A DNA stretch of 64,000 nucleotides from Paenibacillus sp. BIHB 4019 (GCF_002741035.1 NZ_CP016808.1:1426001-1490000), one strand, 5' to 3'; shown: positions 1 to 8,926, counted from the stretch's first letter. Program-made: numbers and translations. Notes: a model not told the origin generated them from the sequence alone.

Positions 1-443
1 CCTGTGATACAATCTATCGATTGAACGAACTTGGACTCCATCAATTGGATATACGGGACTCAGAAGAGGATAAGCAGGACGTACAGGAACAAGATCGGAC
101 CAATATAACCCTACAGAAAATTTATACGAAAAGAAATGACAAAGTGATTTTATTTAATCCGCCTGAAATTGATTTTATAGAAAGTGTAGATGGTTCCATT
201 CTAGTTCATGTAGATGGCGAAAATTATAGCTGTGCTTTGACGCTAAATGAGCTCGAGCAGAGATTGTTAAATTTCGGATTTTTCAGGTGCCACCGCTCCT
301 ACATCGTTAATTTGCAAAAAGTAAGAGAGATTATTACATGGACGAAGAACAGCTACAGCTTGCGTTTAAATATAAGCAAAGATGCCGTAGTTCCGTTATC
401 CCGATCAAAATTGCATGAATTAAAAACGCTTCTGAACATCTAA
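1..443 (+). CDS. C-terminal part of an ABC ATPase-LytTR fusion regulator (5' end outside window)
   Basis: The reading frame is open from the first bases of the window, so the gene starts upstream. The first residues (CDTIYRLNELGLHQLD) look like the tail of an ABC transporter ATPase. They are followed by a charged linker and then a LytTR DNA-binding domain of about 95 residues containing FFRCHRSYIVNL, the family's conserved core. Firmicutes have a known group of such ATPase-LytTR fusions encoded beside an ABC ATPase and permease, which is exactly the context here. It probably regulates the transporter that follows. The TTG at 21 is only an internal candidate start. The domain call is firm; the fusion is inferred from the short N-terminal stretch. 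Confidence 0.8.
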   Translation, partial: CDTIYRLNELGLHQLDIRDSEEDKQDVQEQDRTNITLQKIYTKRNDKVILFNPPEIDFIESVDGSILVHVDGENYSCALTLNELEQRLLNFGFFRCHRSYIVNLQKVREIITWTKNSYSLRLNISKDAVVPLSRSKLHELKTLLNI

Positions 444-581
444 TTTCCGGGGGAATGCGAGAACAATCGAGCATCGGGTGGTACCATTCAGGGGAAAACA
501 GCTACATTTCGGCGGATTTTGATGGCTGGAGGCCTGCAATCCTTATATAGTTAGGCCATCAACTCTAAGGAAGTGGTGTCA

Positions 582-1427
582 GTGGCTGTTATCCAAGTCG
601 AGCGTATTCAGAAGAGATTTGGGAATAAGGATGCATTAGCAGATGTATCCTTTTCCGTTGCGAAGGGAGAAATTTTTGGGTTTCTGGGTCCGAGCGGTTC
701 AGGTAAGACGACATTAATAAAGCTTTTAACGGCGCAGCTAAATCCGACAAGCGGACAAGCAAGCGTATTTAACGAGCCAGCGGAGAAAATGCAGCAGTCT
801 GCACAGAAGATGCGTTTTGGCATTTTGACAGATAACAGTGGTCTATATGAGAGATTAACGATAGAAGAAAATCTGGAGCTGTATCGTAAGTTATATGATC
901 TTCCTAAATCTTCGATTGATAAGGTGCTGCAGTTTGTAAACTTAAGCGGAGAGCGCAAAAAGAAAGTCAATCACTTATCGAAAGGGATGCGCCAGCGTGT
1001 CCTGTTGGCATGCGCGATTATCCACGAGCCGGAATTATTATTTTTGGATGAGCCTACTTCGGCTTTAGATCCGGTGAACACAGCACATATTTATAAAGGC
1101 TTACGTTATTTAAATGAGAATGGAACGACGATTTTTTTAACGACCCATGATATGGCTGAGGCGGAGCTGCTATGCAGCAATGTAGCGATTGTGTATAAAG
1201 GACAAATCCAAACGATCGGCTCGCCAAAGGAGCTTAAAAAACAACATCGTGAAAATGTCGTTTGTGTTGAATTACTAAATGGGGAAGCCTATGAGCTGCC
1301 AATCGATGGGGGAACGGCCGATCAAATCGCCGATTGGATGAAACAAGACTTAATTGATCGATTAGAAACGAAAGAGCCAAGTCTAGGTGATATATTCATT
1401 AAAATGACAGGAAGTGAGTTGTTATGA
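582..1427 (+). CDS. ABC transporter ATP-binding protein
   Basis: A single nucleotide-binding domain of 281 residues. Walker A (GPSGSGKTT) lies near residue 36, the signature LSKGMRQRV near 137, Walker B ELLFLDEP follows, and the switch histidine is in TTHDM. It would power export by the permease whose start overlaps its stop (1424-1427). Three GTG codons are possible starts (573, 576, 582). The AAGGAAG at 567-573 is best spaced for GTG 582, so that start is used. The last ~70 residues after the ATPase core are typical of drug/peptide exporters of the CcmA/YhaQ kind. The substrate cannot be told from sequence; bacteriocin or antibiotic efflux is a guess based on the LytTR neighbour. Confidence 0.9.
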   Translation: MAVIQVERIQKRFGNKDALADVSFSVAKGEIFGFLGPSGSGKTTLIKLLTAQLNPTSGQASVFNEPAEKMQQSAQKMRFGILTDNSGLYERLTIEENLELYRKLYDLPKSSIDKVLQFVNLSGERKKKVNHLSKGMRQRVLLACAIIHEPELLFLDEPTSALDPVNTAHIYKGLRYLNENGTTIFLTTHDMAEAELLCSNVAIVYKGQIQTIGSPKELKKQHRENVVCVELLNGEAYELPIDGGTADQIADWMKQDLIDRLETKEPSLGDIFIKMTGSELL

Positions 1428-2140
1428 ATATCTCATTAAAACGCGCGCAAGCGATATTTGTGAAGGATTATAAAGAGTTTTCGCGCAATTATGCGCTCTC
1501 CATTATGTTGATTTTTCCAATTCTCCTTGCACTTCTTCTTCGGGCTGCCAACGCCAGCTCGTCTTTGCCTGGGTCTTTCGCTACAGTTCTTAATCTTTCG
1601 TTTGTGCTTCTAACATGTTTCGCACAAGCATGCTTGATTGCGGAAGAAAAGGAGCGCAACACTTTACGATCATTAATGATGACTCCGGCCACGACCATCG
1701 ATGTTTTAATCGGTAAAAGTACTTTAGTCTTTGTCATGTCTGCTGTTGTTCTGGTTATTGCTACGTATCTATTTGGCTATGAGCCAGCTAGTATATGGGC
1801 GTTTGTGGCAGCAATCCTTCTTTCGATTATTCTATACACAGCAGTCGGGACGATATGCGGTCTATTCTCCAAGACGTTGCTTGATGCGTCATTATCTATC
1901 ATTCCTGTGACGATCATATTCTCTGCGGCACCATGGGGAGCGTTTCTAGTGGAGGATTATCCGATCTTCAAAGTGCTGGATTATATGCCAAGCAGTCAGC
2001 TTGTGCATTTGCTAGGCATACCCCATACAGGCTTTACGACGGGAGAGTTATTAATACCCCTCCTTATTATTTTGGCATGGACGGTTGTATTAACGATTGT
2101 ATCGGTTGTTTTGTATCAACGACGGTTAAAGGATGAGTAG
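1424..2140 (+). CDS. ABC-2 type transporter permease
   Basis: A 238-residue integral membrane protein with about six hydrophobic segments, starting inside the last codons of the ATPase gene (ATGA-type overlap at 1424-1427), which indicates translational coupling. The conserved ABC-2 feature EEKERNTLRSLMMTPAT, the cytoplasmic coupling loop, is clear near residue 75. With the upstream ATPase it forms a two-gene exporter, each protein probably acting as a dimer. No terminator is evident after it. The substrate is unknown. Confidence 0.88.
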   Translation: MNISLKRAQAIFVKDYKEFSRNYALSIMLIFPILLALLLRAANASSSLPGSFATVLNLSFVLLTCFAQACLIAEEKERNTLRSLMMTPATTIDVLIGKSTLVFVMSAVVLVIATYLFGYEPASIWAFVAAILLSIILYTAVGTICGLFSKTLLDASLSIIPVTIIFSAAPWGAFLVEDYPIFKVLDYMPSSQLVHLLGIPHTGFTTGELLIPLLIILAWTVVLTIVSVVLYQRRLKDE

Positions 2141-2238
2141 GGAAAAATGACAAAATAACGGCCACACGTTCTTATGGATTCGTCGATGCCGTTAGATACT
2201 ATAATCGTGGATTTCTACCGAGGAGGGATCAAATTTCA

Positions 2239-4521
2239 ATGAATTTAGCCGTCAAGTTGATGCGAGAATTCAAAGACCGCGATACCCGGCATAAGCTGAA
2301 AGGCTATCGGGACAAATCGGAGCTCATTAGGAAACGGAATTTGGGAGCTTGGGACGATCAGCGGCTGCAAGCGGAGTCTCTCCGGCTGAAAAAGGAAGCT
2401 ACATCGGGTACGTCTTTGGACGGGCTGCTTGTCGATGCCTATGCGCTAGTCTGCGAGGCGGCGAAGAGAACGCTCGGATTACAGCCCTACGATGTCCAAA
2501 TCATGGCTGCCATCGCTCTGCACGAGGGCTTCCTGGTCGAGCAGCAAACTGGCGAAGGAAAAACGCTCTCTGCTGTTATGCCTGCTTATCTGCATGCGCT
2601 AACTGGTGAAGGCGTTCATGTACTGACCTTTAACGATTATTTGGCAAATCGGGATGCGGATTGGATGAGCCCAATCTATCATTTCCTCGGGTTAACGGTA
2701 AGTGCTGTGCAAGCGGGCATGAGCTTGCCCGAGAAACGGGAAGCATACGCCGCCGATATCACCTATGTTACGGCCAAAGAGGCGGGATTCGATTATTTGC
2801 GCGACACAATTGCTTTAGACGAAGCCGATACCGTGCATCGTCCCTTCCACTACGTCATCGTCGACGAAGCGGATTCACTGCTGCTTGATGAGGCGCGGGT
2901 GCCGCTAGTTATCGCCGGCGAGCCTGGCATTTCCGACGACGACGGCATTCTTTTTGCAGAAATAGCCCGGCAGCTCAAGCAAGATGAGCATTGCGAGTTC
3001 GACGAGTTCCAGCGAAATGTTTACTTAAACGAAGCAGGCTCTGCGAAAGCGGAATCGCTGCTGGGATGCGGCAATTTGTACGAAGAGTATAATAGCCATT
3101 TGTTAACGTCGTTAAATAATGCGCTGCATGCGGAATGGTTGCTGAAAAAAGACGTCGATTACATCATCCGGGACGGCAAAATCGAGCTGATCGATGAATA
3201 TACTGGCCGAGTTGCGGAGAACAGGCATTTGCCGGACGGGCTGCAAGCCGCGCTTTCGGCCAAGGAAGGGCTGCAGGCGAAAGCCGGCGGGATCATTCTC
3301 GGTACGATCACCCTTCAACACTTCCTTAGCCTGTATCCAAAGATTTGCGGAATGACGGCTACTGCACAAGCTTCCGCCATAGAATTCGAGAGCATTTATA
3401 GGCTTCAGGTCTTGCCGATCCCGCCGAACCGGCCAAATATACGGATCGATCATCCACACCGGATTTATACCCATAAAGAAGCCAAATTTAAGGCGCTTGT
3501 GCAAGAAATCCTTTCCGTACATCGGGCGGGGCGTCCGATTCTCATTGGTACCTCAAGCGTCGAGGAGTCTGACATGCTGGCCGAGTCGCTAGCGGCAGCC
3601 CATGTATCTTGCCATGTTCTAAATGCAAAAAACGATGCAGAAGAAGCTCAGATCATTGCCAAAGCGGGTGAAATCGGCGCCGTGACGGTGTCGACGAATA
3701 TGGCGGGACGCGGCGTCGATATTCGGCTCGGCGGCGGCGACCCCATGCAAGGGGAAGCTGTCGCCAGGCTGGGCGGCTTGTACGTAATCGGTACCCATAT
3801 GCACCAAAGCGTGCGGATTGACAATCAATTGCGCGGACGCTCTGGCCGCCAAGGCGATCCGGGAGCCTCTGTATTTTTCGTAAGCTTGGAAGACGAGTTG
3901 ATGCTTAAGTTCGGCATCGATAAGGCGATACACGGCCTTAGGCAGGACGAGGCTCTCGAAGAGTCGGTGCTTCGCAGCAAAATTGATCATATTCAGCGTG
4001 TTATTATGGGCCAAAACTTCCATATCCGTCAGGAGCTGAACAGTTATTCGGATATGGTGGAGGAACAGAGGCGCATGCTATACGAGGAGCGGCTCGGCAT
4101 TTTGAAAGGCGACACTCCGATGAGCCCTTCGGAGCAGCGGGTACGGCTTTATTTTATCGACAGGTTCTGGGCTGACCATCTGGCATTTGCTTCTTACATT
4201 CGCGAAAGCATCCATCTGACGAGCCTTGTTAGCCGCAATCCGATCGACGAATTTCATGCGCAAATTATCGAAGCCTACGAGCAAATTCCGGCTAAGATTA
4301 ATCGTGAGTCGGCTAAAATGCTTGTGAAGCTTGGCGGCTCGAATGATCCGGCAATGTGGGAAAAATTCGGACTGAAGAACCCTACTTCGACTTGGACTTA
4401 TCTCATCACTGACCAATACAAGCAATACTTGCAGACTCCTGGCTCGTGGAACCCGGGTACAGTAATCGCTTACTGGGGTCGCAAGATGCTGAGGCCTGTA
4501 TTCGGATGGTCAAAATTTTAA
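2239..4521 (+). CDS. secA2: SecA-family preprotein translocase ATPase, SecA2-type accessory form
   Basis: A 760-residue DEAD-type motor. Walker A QTGEGKT is at about residues 103-109, VDEADSLLLDEAR at about 208-220, and the second helicase lobe carries NMAGRGVDIRLGGG and QLRGRSGRQGDPG. Housekeeping SecA is about 840 residues and ends in a cysteine-rich zinc-binding tail; this protein is shorter and has no such tail, as expected for SecA2. SecA2 proteins export a subset of substrates, which in some bacilli include S-layer/SLH proteins. The window encodes a very large SLH protein, but that link is speculative. The start ATG follows GAGGAGGG at 2220-2227. A terminator lies 57 bp after the stop. 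Confidence 0.88.
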   Translation: MNLAVKLMREFKDRDTRHKLKGYRDKSELIRKRNLGAWDDQRLQAESLRLKKEATSGTSLDGLLVDAYALVCEAAKRTLGLQPYDVQIMAAIALHEGFLVEQQTGEGKTLSAVMPAYLHALTGEGVHVLTFNDYLANRDADWMSPIYHFLGLTVSAVQAGMSLPEKREAYAADITYVTAKEAGFDYLRDTIALDEADTVHRPFHYVIVDEADSLLLDEARVPLVIAGEPGISDDDGILFAEIARQLKQDEHCEFDEFQRNVYLNEAGSAKAESLLGCGNLYEEYNSHLLTSLNNALHAEWLLKKDVDYIIRDGKIELIDEYTGRVAENRHLPDGLQAALSAKEGLQAKAGGIILGTITLQHFLSLYPKICGMTATAQASAIEFESIYRLQVLPIPPNRPNIRIDHPHRIYTHKEAKFKALVQEILSVHRAGRPILIGTSSVEESDMLAESLAAAHVSCHVLNAKNDAEEAQIIAKAGEIGAVTVSTNMAGRGVDIRLGGGDPMQGEAVARLGGLYVIGTHMHQSVRIDNQLRGRSGRQGDPGASVFFVSLEDELMLKFGIDKAIHGLRQDEALEESVLRSKIDHIQRVIMGQNFHIRQELNSYSDMVEEQRRMLYEERLGILKGDTPMSPSEQRVRLYFIDRFWADHLAFASYIRESIHLTSLVSRNPIDEFHAQIIEAYEQIPAKINRESAKMLVKLGGSNDPAMWEKFGLKNPTSTWTYLITDQYKQYLQTPGSWNPGTVIAYWGRKMLRPVFGWSKF

Positions 4522-4577
4522 TGCAGCGCAGCTTTTTGAAGGTGCTTATGCTGTCGTTCAATAATAAAACGATTATC

Positions 4578-4603
4578 GCCGCCATAGCTTTGGCGGCTTT
4601 TTT
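4578..4603 (+). terminator. Rho-independent terminator after secA2
   Basis: A 7-bp stem GCCGCCA/TGGCGGC with a 6-base loop, followed by six T residues. Confidence 0.85.
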
Positions 4604-4754
4604 GCAGCTATTTTGAGAGGAGGAATACATATGCCCACGGCAACAACTCCGAGGATACGCTAGCGCTCATGTATATAAAAGCACCTTTTATTCGTTTCGG
4701 GTTATTTGTTATACTTTTATTAAAGAAAGATATTCGGAGATGAGGTTTTTATAG

Positions 4755-5345
4755 ATGGCCAATCAGGATGACGTGTATAACCATATCATAGATAAGTCTT
4801 TAACCCTTTTTAATACCAAAGGCATTCACCAGACATCCATTCAAGATATTATGAGCGAAACGGGGTTGCCTAAAGGCAGCATTTATCGTAGATTTCAAGA
4901 TAAAAATAAAATCGTATTGGCTGCTTACGAAAAAGCAGGACGAATCATTTGGTCCCATATTATCGACTCAATCGAAAGTAAGGATAGCACGACAGAAAAA
5001 ATAATCGCCATTGCAGAGATCTATTTAGATGCGGTACATAACCCGCCCATTGAAGGGGGCTGTCCGCTATTAAATACAGCTGTCGAAAGCGATAGCAGCT
5101 TTCCCGAATTAAAAGCCATGACGTCTGAAGCCTTTCAAAATATGATTGAATTCGTGGCGTCGCTTCTTAAGGAAGGCATTGAAGCTGGCGAATTTACTTC
5201 TGAGCTTAATCCACACACCACGGCGTCCTACCTCCTGTCCTCTATGGAAGGCGCTATTATGGCCAGCCGTCTTTCGCTAAGCAATGAGCACATTCAAAAT
5301 AATATCGCGTTCACAAAAAAACTATTAGTTTGTTACACTAGGTGA
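4755..5345 (+). CDS. TetR/AcrR-family transcriptional regulator
   Basis: A 196-residue protein with an N-terminal helix-turn-helix (TSIQDIMSETGLPKGSIYRRF, about residues 27-47) and a C-terminal ligand domain containing GGCPLLNTAVESD, a segment typical of the YxaF/LmrA-like subgroup. It probably represses the oxidoreductase genes that follow, since a perfect palindrome sits between it and them at 5412-5442. The ATG is preceded by GGAGATGAGG around 4736-4745. A TATACT box at about 4709 may belong to its promoter. The ligand is unknown. Confidence 0.88.
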   Translation: MANQDDVYNHIIDKSLTLFNTKGIHQTSIQDIMSETGLPKGSIYRRFQDKNKIVLAAYEKAGRIIWSHIIDSIESKDSTTEKIIAIAEIYLDAVHNPPIEGGCPLLNTAVESDSSFPELKAMTSEAFQNMIEFVASLLKEGIEAGEFTSELNPHTTASYLLSSMEGAIMASRLSLSNEHIQNNIAFTKKLLVCYTR

Positions 5346-5411
5346 ATTGTTGAAAAATGGTCAAAATTAACAATCATATTTAAAGAAACTATCAGATACA
5401 ATTAAATTGCG

Positions 5412-5442
5412 GTCTACGGACCGGACGGTCCGGTCCGTAGAC
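5412..5442. promoter_or_regulatory. Perfect 31-bp palindrome, probable TetR operator
   Basis: Arms GTCTACGGACCGGAC and its exact complement are separated by one base. It starts about 10 bp after a possible -10 box (TACAAT, 5397-5402) and ends 27 bp before the ATG at 5470, so a bound repressor would cover the start of transcription. No T-run follows, so it is not a terminator. Inner GGACCG/CGGTCC units give extra internal symmetry. The TetR gene just upstream is the natural candidate binder. Confidence 0.7.
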
Positions 5443-5469
5443 TTAAACTATTATGGATGAGGTGGTTCT

Positions 5470-6114
5470 ATGCATATTCAAATCGTGTTATTTGATGGTT
5501 TCGATTTATTGGATGTTATGGCCCCATATGAATTATTTGCAACGGCGAGCCGACTGACGAAAGAAAATGTGATCGTTTCTATTGTCAGTGTGGACGGGAG
5601 CGAAATGGTTTCAAGTGGAACTAATCAGTATCCCTTAAAGGCCGAAGGAAAGCTGGACCTATCAAAAAAAGGGATTATCCTTGTGCCAGGCGCAGCTGGA
5701 TCGTTAAACGAAGGCGACCCCGATTTCATACCGATGAAGCTGAAAAATGCTTCCGAAACAGAACTGGGCAATCTTATAAGGAAAGCGGTAGCTGATCCGG
5801 AAATGATTGTAACCTCCGTATGCGGAGGATCTGTGCTCTTGGCGATGACAGGTGCAATAGATGGAAGGAATGCGGTCACGCATCATATGGGAATGGATCT
5901 CCTGGCTGTAACGGAAGTGAATCCGATTCATGCTAGAGTCGTAGACGATGGAGATCTCATTACCGGAGCCGGTGTAACATCAGGTCTGGATCTTGGCATT
6001 TACGTCGTCGAGAGAGAATTAGGACCACGTATTGCGCTTGAAGTAGAGCGGCTATTTCAATACGAGAAACGAGGAACCGTTTGGAAAAATGAGGGCAATA
6101 AGCCGATACTTTAA
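5470..6114 (+). CDS. DJ-1/PfpI family protein (isonitrile hydratase-like)
   Basis: A 214-residue flavodoxin-like fold of the DJ-1/PfpI superfamily. The nucleophile-elbow cysteine is at residue 118 in VTSVCGGSVLLA, and a further motif ITGAGVTSGLDLG lies near 167. The N-terminal FDGFDLLDVMAPYELF is characteristic of the ThiJ/isonitrile hydratase branch rather than proteases. It is the first gene after the palindrome and probably the first of a three-gene unit with the two oxidoreductases downstream, although a 129-bp gap separates it from the next. Its substrate is unknown. Confidence 0.85.
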   Translation: MHIQIVLFDGFDLLDVMAPYELFATASRLTKENVIVSIVSVDGSEMVSSGTNQYPLKAEGKLDLSKKGIILVPGAAGSLNEGDPDFIPMKLKNASETELGNLIRKAVADPEMIVTSVCGGSVLLAMTGAIDGRNAVTHHMGMDLLAVTEVNPIHARVVDDGDLITGAGVTSGLDLGIYVVERELGPRIALEVERLFQYEKRGTVWKNEGNKPIL

Positions 6115-6243
6115 CAAGCATAAATGACTGCCTCTTAGCTCGTGGGTGAAAAAGTATTTTCAATTTAATTTGGGGGATCGAAGAGGTGCCGCTCACGCCC
6201 TCTTCGATCCATAATTAAACTTCGTTGAAAGGAGAGCATCCAA

Positions 6244-6888
6244 ATGAAACTGTTTGTGGTAGGAGCCAATGGTGCAATAGGGCGGCAGATCGTTCAACAA
6301 GCGCTTTCTGAAAAATGTGAGGTTACTGCCTTTGTAAGGCGTGCAGACGGATTAGATCTCAATCAACATGGTCTTCATGTAGTGCTTGGCAGTGTACTGG
6401 ATGATCAGGTTAAACTGCAAAAAGCGATGGTTGGGCACGATGCGGTTATTTCAGCCTTGGGTAATGGTTTGATCATTAAAGGTACTTCAGGGAAAATTCT
6501 GAGTCCTGCCATGAAATCCGTCATACAAGCTATGCGAGCGAACGATCTAAAGCGCTTGTCTCTTTTGATGAGCTACGGAGCGGGCCAAACGTTAAGCCAT
6601 GCCAATCTGTTTATAAAATTTTTAGGATACACGTTTTTTCGCAAAGACTTTGCTGATTTGAGCGCAGCAGAAAAATATGTAGTCGAAAGCCATTTGGATT
6701 GGACGATTGCTTACTTTGGTGCTTTAACGGATGATGCTGATAGGCATAATTATACCCCATCCACGTCTCTAAAAACGCCAAGGAAGCTGACGATCTCCCG
6801 TTCCAGTGTTGCAAATTTTGTTCTTAACTCTGTAATCAAACAACAGTTTGTAAAGCAGCGCGCAGTGCTTAGCGGGAGGAAGGAATAA
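6244..6888 (+). CDS. NAD(P)-binding oxidoreductase (NmrA/atypical SDR-like)
   Basis: A 214-residue Rossmann protein starting MKLFVVGANGAIGRQIV. The glycine-rich loop GANGAIG (residues 7-13) binds NAD(P). VLGSVLDD and AVISALG follow the usual pattern of atypical short-chain dehydrogenases with an NAD(P)H-binding domain, of the YwnB/YhfK kind. The ATG has a strong AAAGGAGAG ribosome site. Its stop codon directly abuts the ATG of the next gene, so the two are co-translated. The reaction is unknown; such proteins are often stress- or redox-related. Confidence 0.85.
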   Translation: MKLFVVGANGAIGRQIVQQALSEKCEVTAFVRRADGLDLNQHGLHVVLGSVLDDQVKLQKAMVGHDAVISALGNGLIIKGTSGKILSPAMKSVIQAMRANDLKRLSLLMSYGAGQTLSHANLFIKFLGYTFFRKDFADLSAAEKYVVESHLDWTIAYFGALTDDADRHNYTPSTSLKTPRKLTISRSSVANFVLNSVIKQQFVKQRAVLSGRKE

Positions 6889-7707
6889 ATGCAATCTATA
6901 GAAGGAAAAACAATCGTTGTAACTGGAGCAAGCTCGGGGGTAGGCGCTGCAGCCGTAAAGAAGCTGTTTGAACGCGGGGCTTTGGTTATACCTGTGGGAA
7001 GGTCACATAGTCGAACAGCGGCAATCGCCAAGGAAATCGGGGTTAAGCCGTATACGGCGGACTTTATGAGTTTAGAGAACGTGCGGGAGCTAGCAAATAA
7101 GCTGATGCAGGAGCTTCCTCATATTGATATTTTGGTGAACAATGCAGGAGGAATTCCCGCGCAGACTGGGGCTACAGTTGATGGCAACGAGCCAATCTTC
7201 CAAGTCAACACGCTTTCCCCGCTTCTTCTAACGCTGATGCTTACACCGCATATTCAGAAAAACAAGGGGCGCGTTATCAATACCTCCTCCCGTTCTCACA
7301 AAGGGGCGTCAATTGACAAACAGGATTGGCAAAAAACAGCCGGCCTGCGGTCTCATGCGGTTTATGCCCGCAGCAAGCTGATTACTGGGATGTTATTCCG
7401 AGAATATTACAGGCGATATGGGATTGAATTTGCTGATTTCCACCCTGGCCTTATCCGTTCGGACTTTGGACGATATATGGGGGTTTATGCTTCCATTTTA
7501 AAGACGGTTTTCGCGCCCTTTCTATCGACTCCGGCGCAAGGAGCAGAGACATTAATTCATTTGGCGGAAACGAAGGATAGGCTCGATGGCCGTTATTATG
7601 TGCGTAAGCAAGAAGCCAAAGGCAATCTGTTACTGGAAGATCGATTATTGGCAGGGTGGTTATGGGAGGAGTGTTATAAAAAACTGCACCTTATCGGAGC
7701 TGAATAG
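6889..7707 (+). CDS. Short-chain dehydrogenase/reductase
   Basis: A 272-residue classical SDR of the retinol-dehydrogenase-like group. It has the cofactor motif TGASSGVG (residues 12-19), NNAGG after strand 4, a conserved serine region (INTSSRSH) and the catalytic YARSK. The start codon immediately follows the stop of the upstream reductase, so it belongs to the same transcript, which ends at the inverted repeat near 7826. Two adjacent NAD(P)-dependent enzymes under a TetR-type operator suggest detoxification of a reactive carbonyl compound; this is inference. Confidence 0.88.
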   Translation: MQSIEGKTIVVTGASSGVGAAAVKKLFERGALVIPVGRSHSRTAAIAKEIGVKPYTADFMSLENVRELANKLMQELPHIDILVNNAGGIPAQTGATVDGNEPIFQVNTLSPLLLTLMLTPHIQKNKGRVINTSSRSHKGASIDKQDWQKTAGLRSHAVYARSKLITGMLFREYYRRYGIEFADFHPGLIRSDFGRYMGVYASILKTVFAPFLSTPAQGAETLIHLAETKDRLDGRYYVRKQEAKGNLLLEDRLLAGWLWEECYKKLHLIGAE

Positions 7708-7825
7708 TTAATAGAATGCCCCATTTGCGGCCTTGCCAGCCTATCCCGCGTCGCGTGTACTGCTCCAACTGCTCCAACCGTCCAAGCCTGCGTCTGATGC
7801 AGCCTCCTATCGCTTAAGTCCACAG

Positions 7826-7861
7826 AAAGCCGCCTCTTCTGCACTCAGGTTAGGCGGCTTT
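7826..7861. terminator. Probable bidirectional terminator
   Basis: A perfect 10-bp inverted repeat AAAGCCGCCT/AGGCGGCTTT with a 16-base loop lies 118 bp after the SDR gene. It marks the edge between the conserved operon and the accessory island. Confidence 0.7.
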
Positions 7862-8027
7862 GACAGTCTACAATTATTTTGGCGCATAGCTCTTGAAAAC
7901 CTTCGACAAAACGTTTCTCGCCTGTAGCAGCACTTCCTCCATCGTCAAAAGGTCGAATCTTGCCACCGTGTCCGAACGGGTGATCTAGAATAACCGATAT
8001 GCAACTCTCTCACATTTGCCTCTCTCA
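7862..8027 (-). other. Unassigned stretch, possibly a decayed small gene
   Basis: No intact gene. On the minus strand, two frames joined by a frameshift can be read: MREANVRELHIGYS, then ITRSDTVARFDLLTMEEVLL and a lysine-rich tail ending at about 7877. Codon use looks protein-like, but no family is recognised. Confidence 0.25.
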
Positions 8028-8100
8028 TTACTTCCCTGCTTCATCGCCAGTCGCAACCGGGTTGCTAGAGTATGAAATCCATTCATCCAAGCTGTCCAGA
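8028..8100 (-). pseudogene. 3'-end fragment of a rhodanese-type sulfurtransferase (copy 1)
   Basis: Minus-strand translation gives SLDEWISYSSNPVATGDE followed by a stop at 8028-8030. This matches the C-terminal end of two-domain sulfurtransferases (compare SWSDWSSDVGNPVAKGEE of the intact gene at 19765). Upstream coding is missing. It is the most diverged of the four displaced copies in the island. Confidence 0.6.
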
Positions 8101-8273
8101 TTCGTAGTCATGCTTTTTGACATGATTTATCCGTACTTACAGCGTAAAGGCTTCTAAAAATAATATTAACTTCTTGTTTATGTAATATGCTTTCTAATGG
8201 CCTCTCCATCCTTAATAAACAAGGAGTTGACCCAAAGTCTTATATCATGACGATCCATATCTAAATTTATTCT

Positions 8274-8327
8274 TTATTGTTCCCCCGGAGCAACCGGATT
8301 CCCGCTATCCGAGCTCCAATCACTCTA
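8274..8327 (-). pseudogene. 3'-end fragment of a sulfurtransferase gene (copy 2)
   Basis: Minus strand reads stop-SDWSSDSGNPVAPGEQ-stop. The codon that encodes Trp in the intact gene is TAG here, the same change as in copy 3. Similarity stops at about 8327, where the IS3-type fragment begins, so the two were joined by an insertion or deletion. Confidence 0.6.
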
Positions 8328-8740
8328 GGTATGGGATTCATTTCTTCGCCGAATCTCTGCCAACTTTTTTGTGAGTGCATTCTCCATTTTCAGATATCTC
8401 TTGCGCGCTTCAAATTTCTTGTTCCGAAGCTTTAAGCGGTCCTGTTCATTGAGCTCCTCTAGCGGCTTCTTTTCGCCCTGGAGGTCCTGTACGGCCTCTG
8501 CGTCACTTGCTTAATATTTACGAACCCATGCATATACCTACTGTTAAGAGACACCGTATTTGTCGCTTGCTTTCTGGTAATCGTGATTGTGAGCGATGGT
8601 GTATTGTGTTATTTCCATCCGTTCTTTATAAGTCGTTTTCCGTCCCTTATTTTATGCGAAATCGGGCTTCTTTTGGACATTATAAAAACTCCCATAATGG
8701 TAGAAATAGAGGTGTTGTTTTTCTACTGTCTACTATGATG
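8325..8740 (-). mobile_element. IS3-family orfA remnant (decayed)
   Basis: Minus-strand translation from the ATG at 8680 shows MSKRSPISHKI, and after a frameshift TYKERMEITQYTIAHNHDYQ, KASDKYGVS, VYAWVRKY, LKLRNKKFEARKRYLKMENA and KKLAEIRRRNESH. This is the helix-turn-helix plus leucine-zipper layout of IS3-type OrfA. Three internal stops and a frameshift show that it is dead. CTGTCTACTATGATGGGAG at about 8728 resembles the terminal repeat seen at 11718. OrfB does not follow; the sulfurtransferase fragment does. Confidence 0.7.
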
Positions 8741-8926
8741 GGAGCATACCGCATCCATATTGAGATTAATGGCAAGACCGTTAGCCTCATAATATAATCC
8801 AACTTAATCGCCTGCTTGCAACTGAACATCACCGGATAGTGTCACCGTTGCGCTCTCAAGTAGGGCTCTCATAGTTAAGACTAAAGGCATATTAACATTT
8901 AAAAGTTCTTTTCTCATTTTTCGCGC
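8741..8926. other. No gene recognised
   Basis: Short intergenic DNA between the IS3 remnant and the terminator of the ABC-F gene. A 74-codon minus-strand frame runs through the terminator and is not credible as a gene. Confidence 0.4.

Noticed and set aside
468..490. GGGTGGTACC resembling the T-box antiterminator core
   Set aside because: No stem I, specifier loop or terminator is visible around it and the next gene is an ABC ATPase, not an amino-acid gene.
5412..5442. Palindrome considered as a terminator of the tetR gene
   Set aside because: No T-run follows on either strand, and it lies directly after a -10-like box and close to the next start codon.
8507..8797. 96-codon plus-strand ORF
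   Set aside because: It is antisense to the recognisable IS3 orfA remnant.
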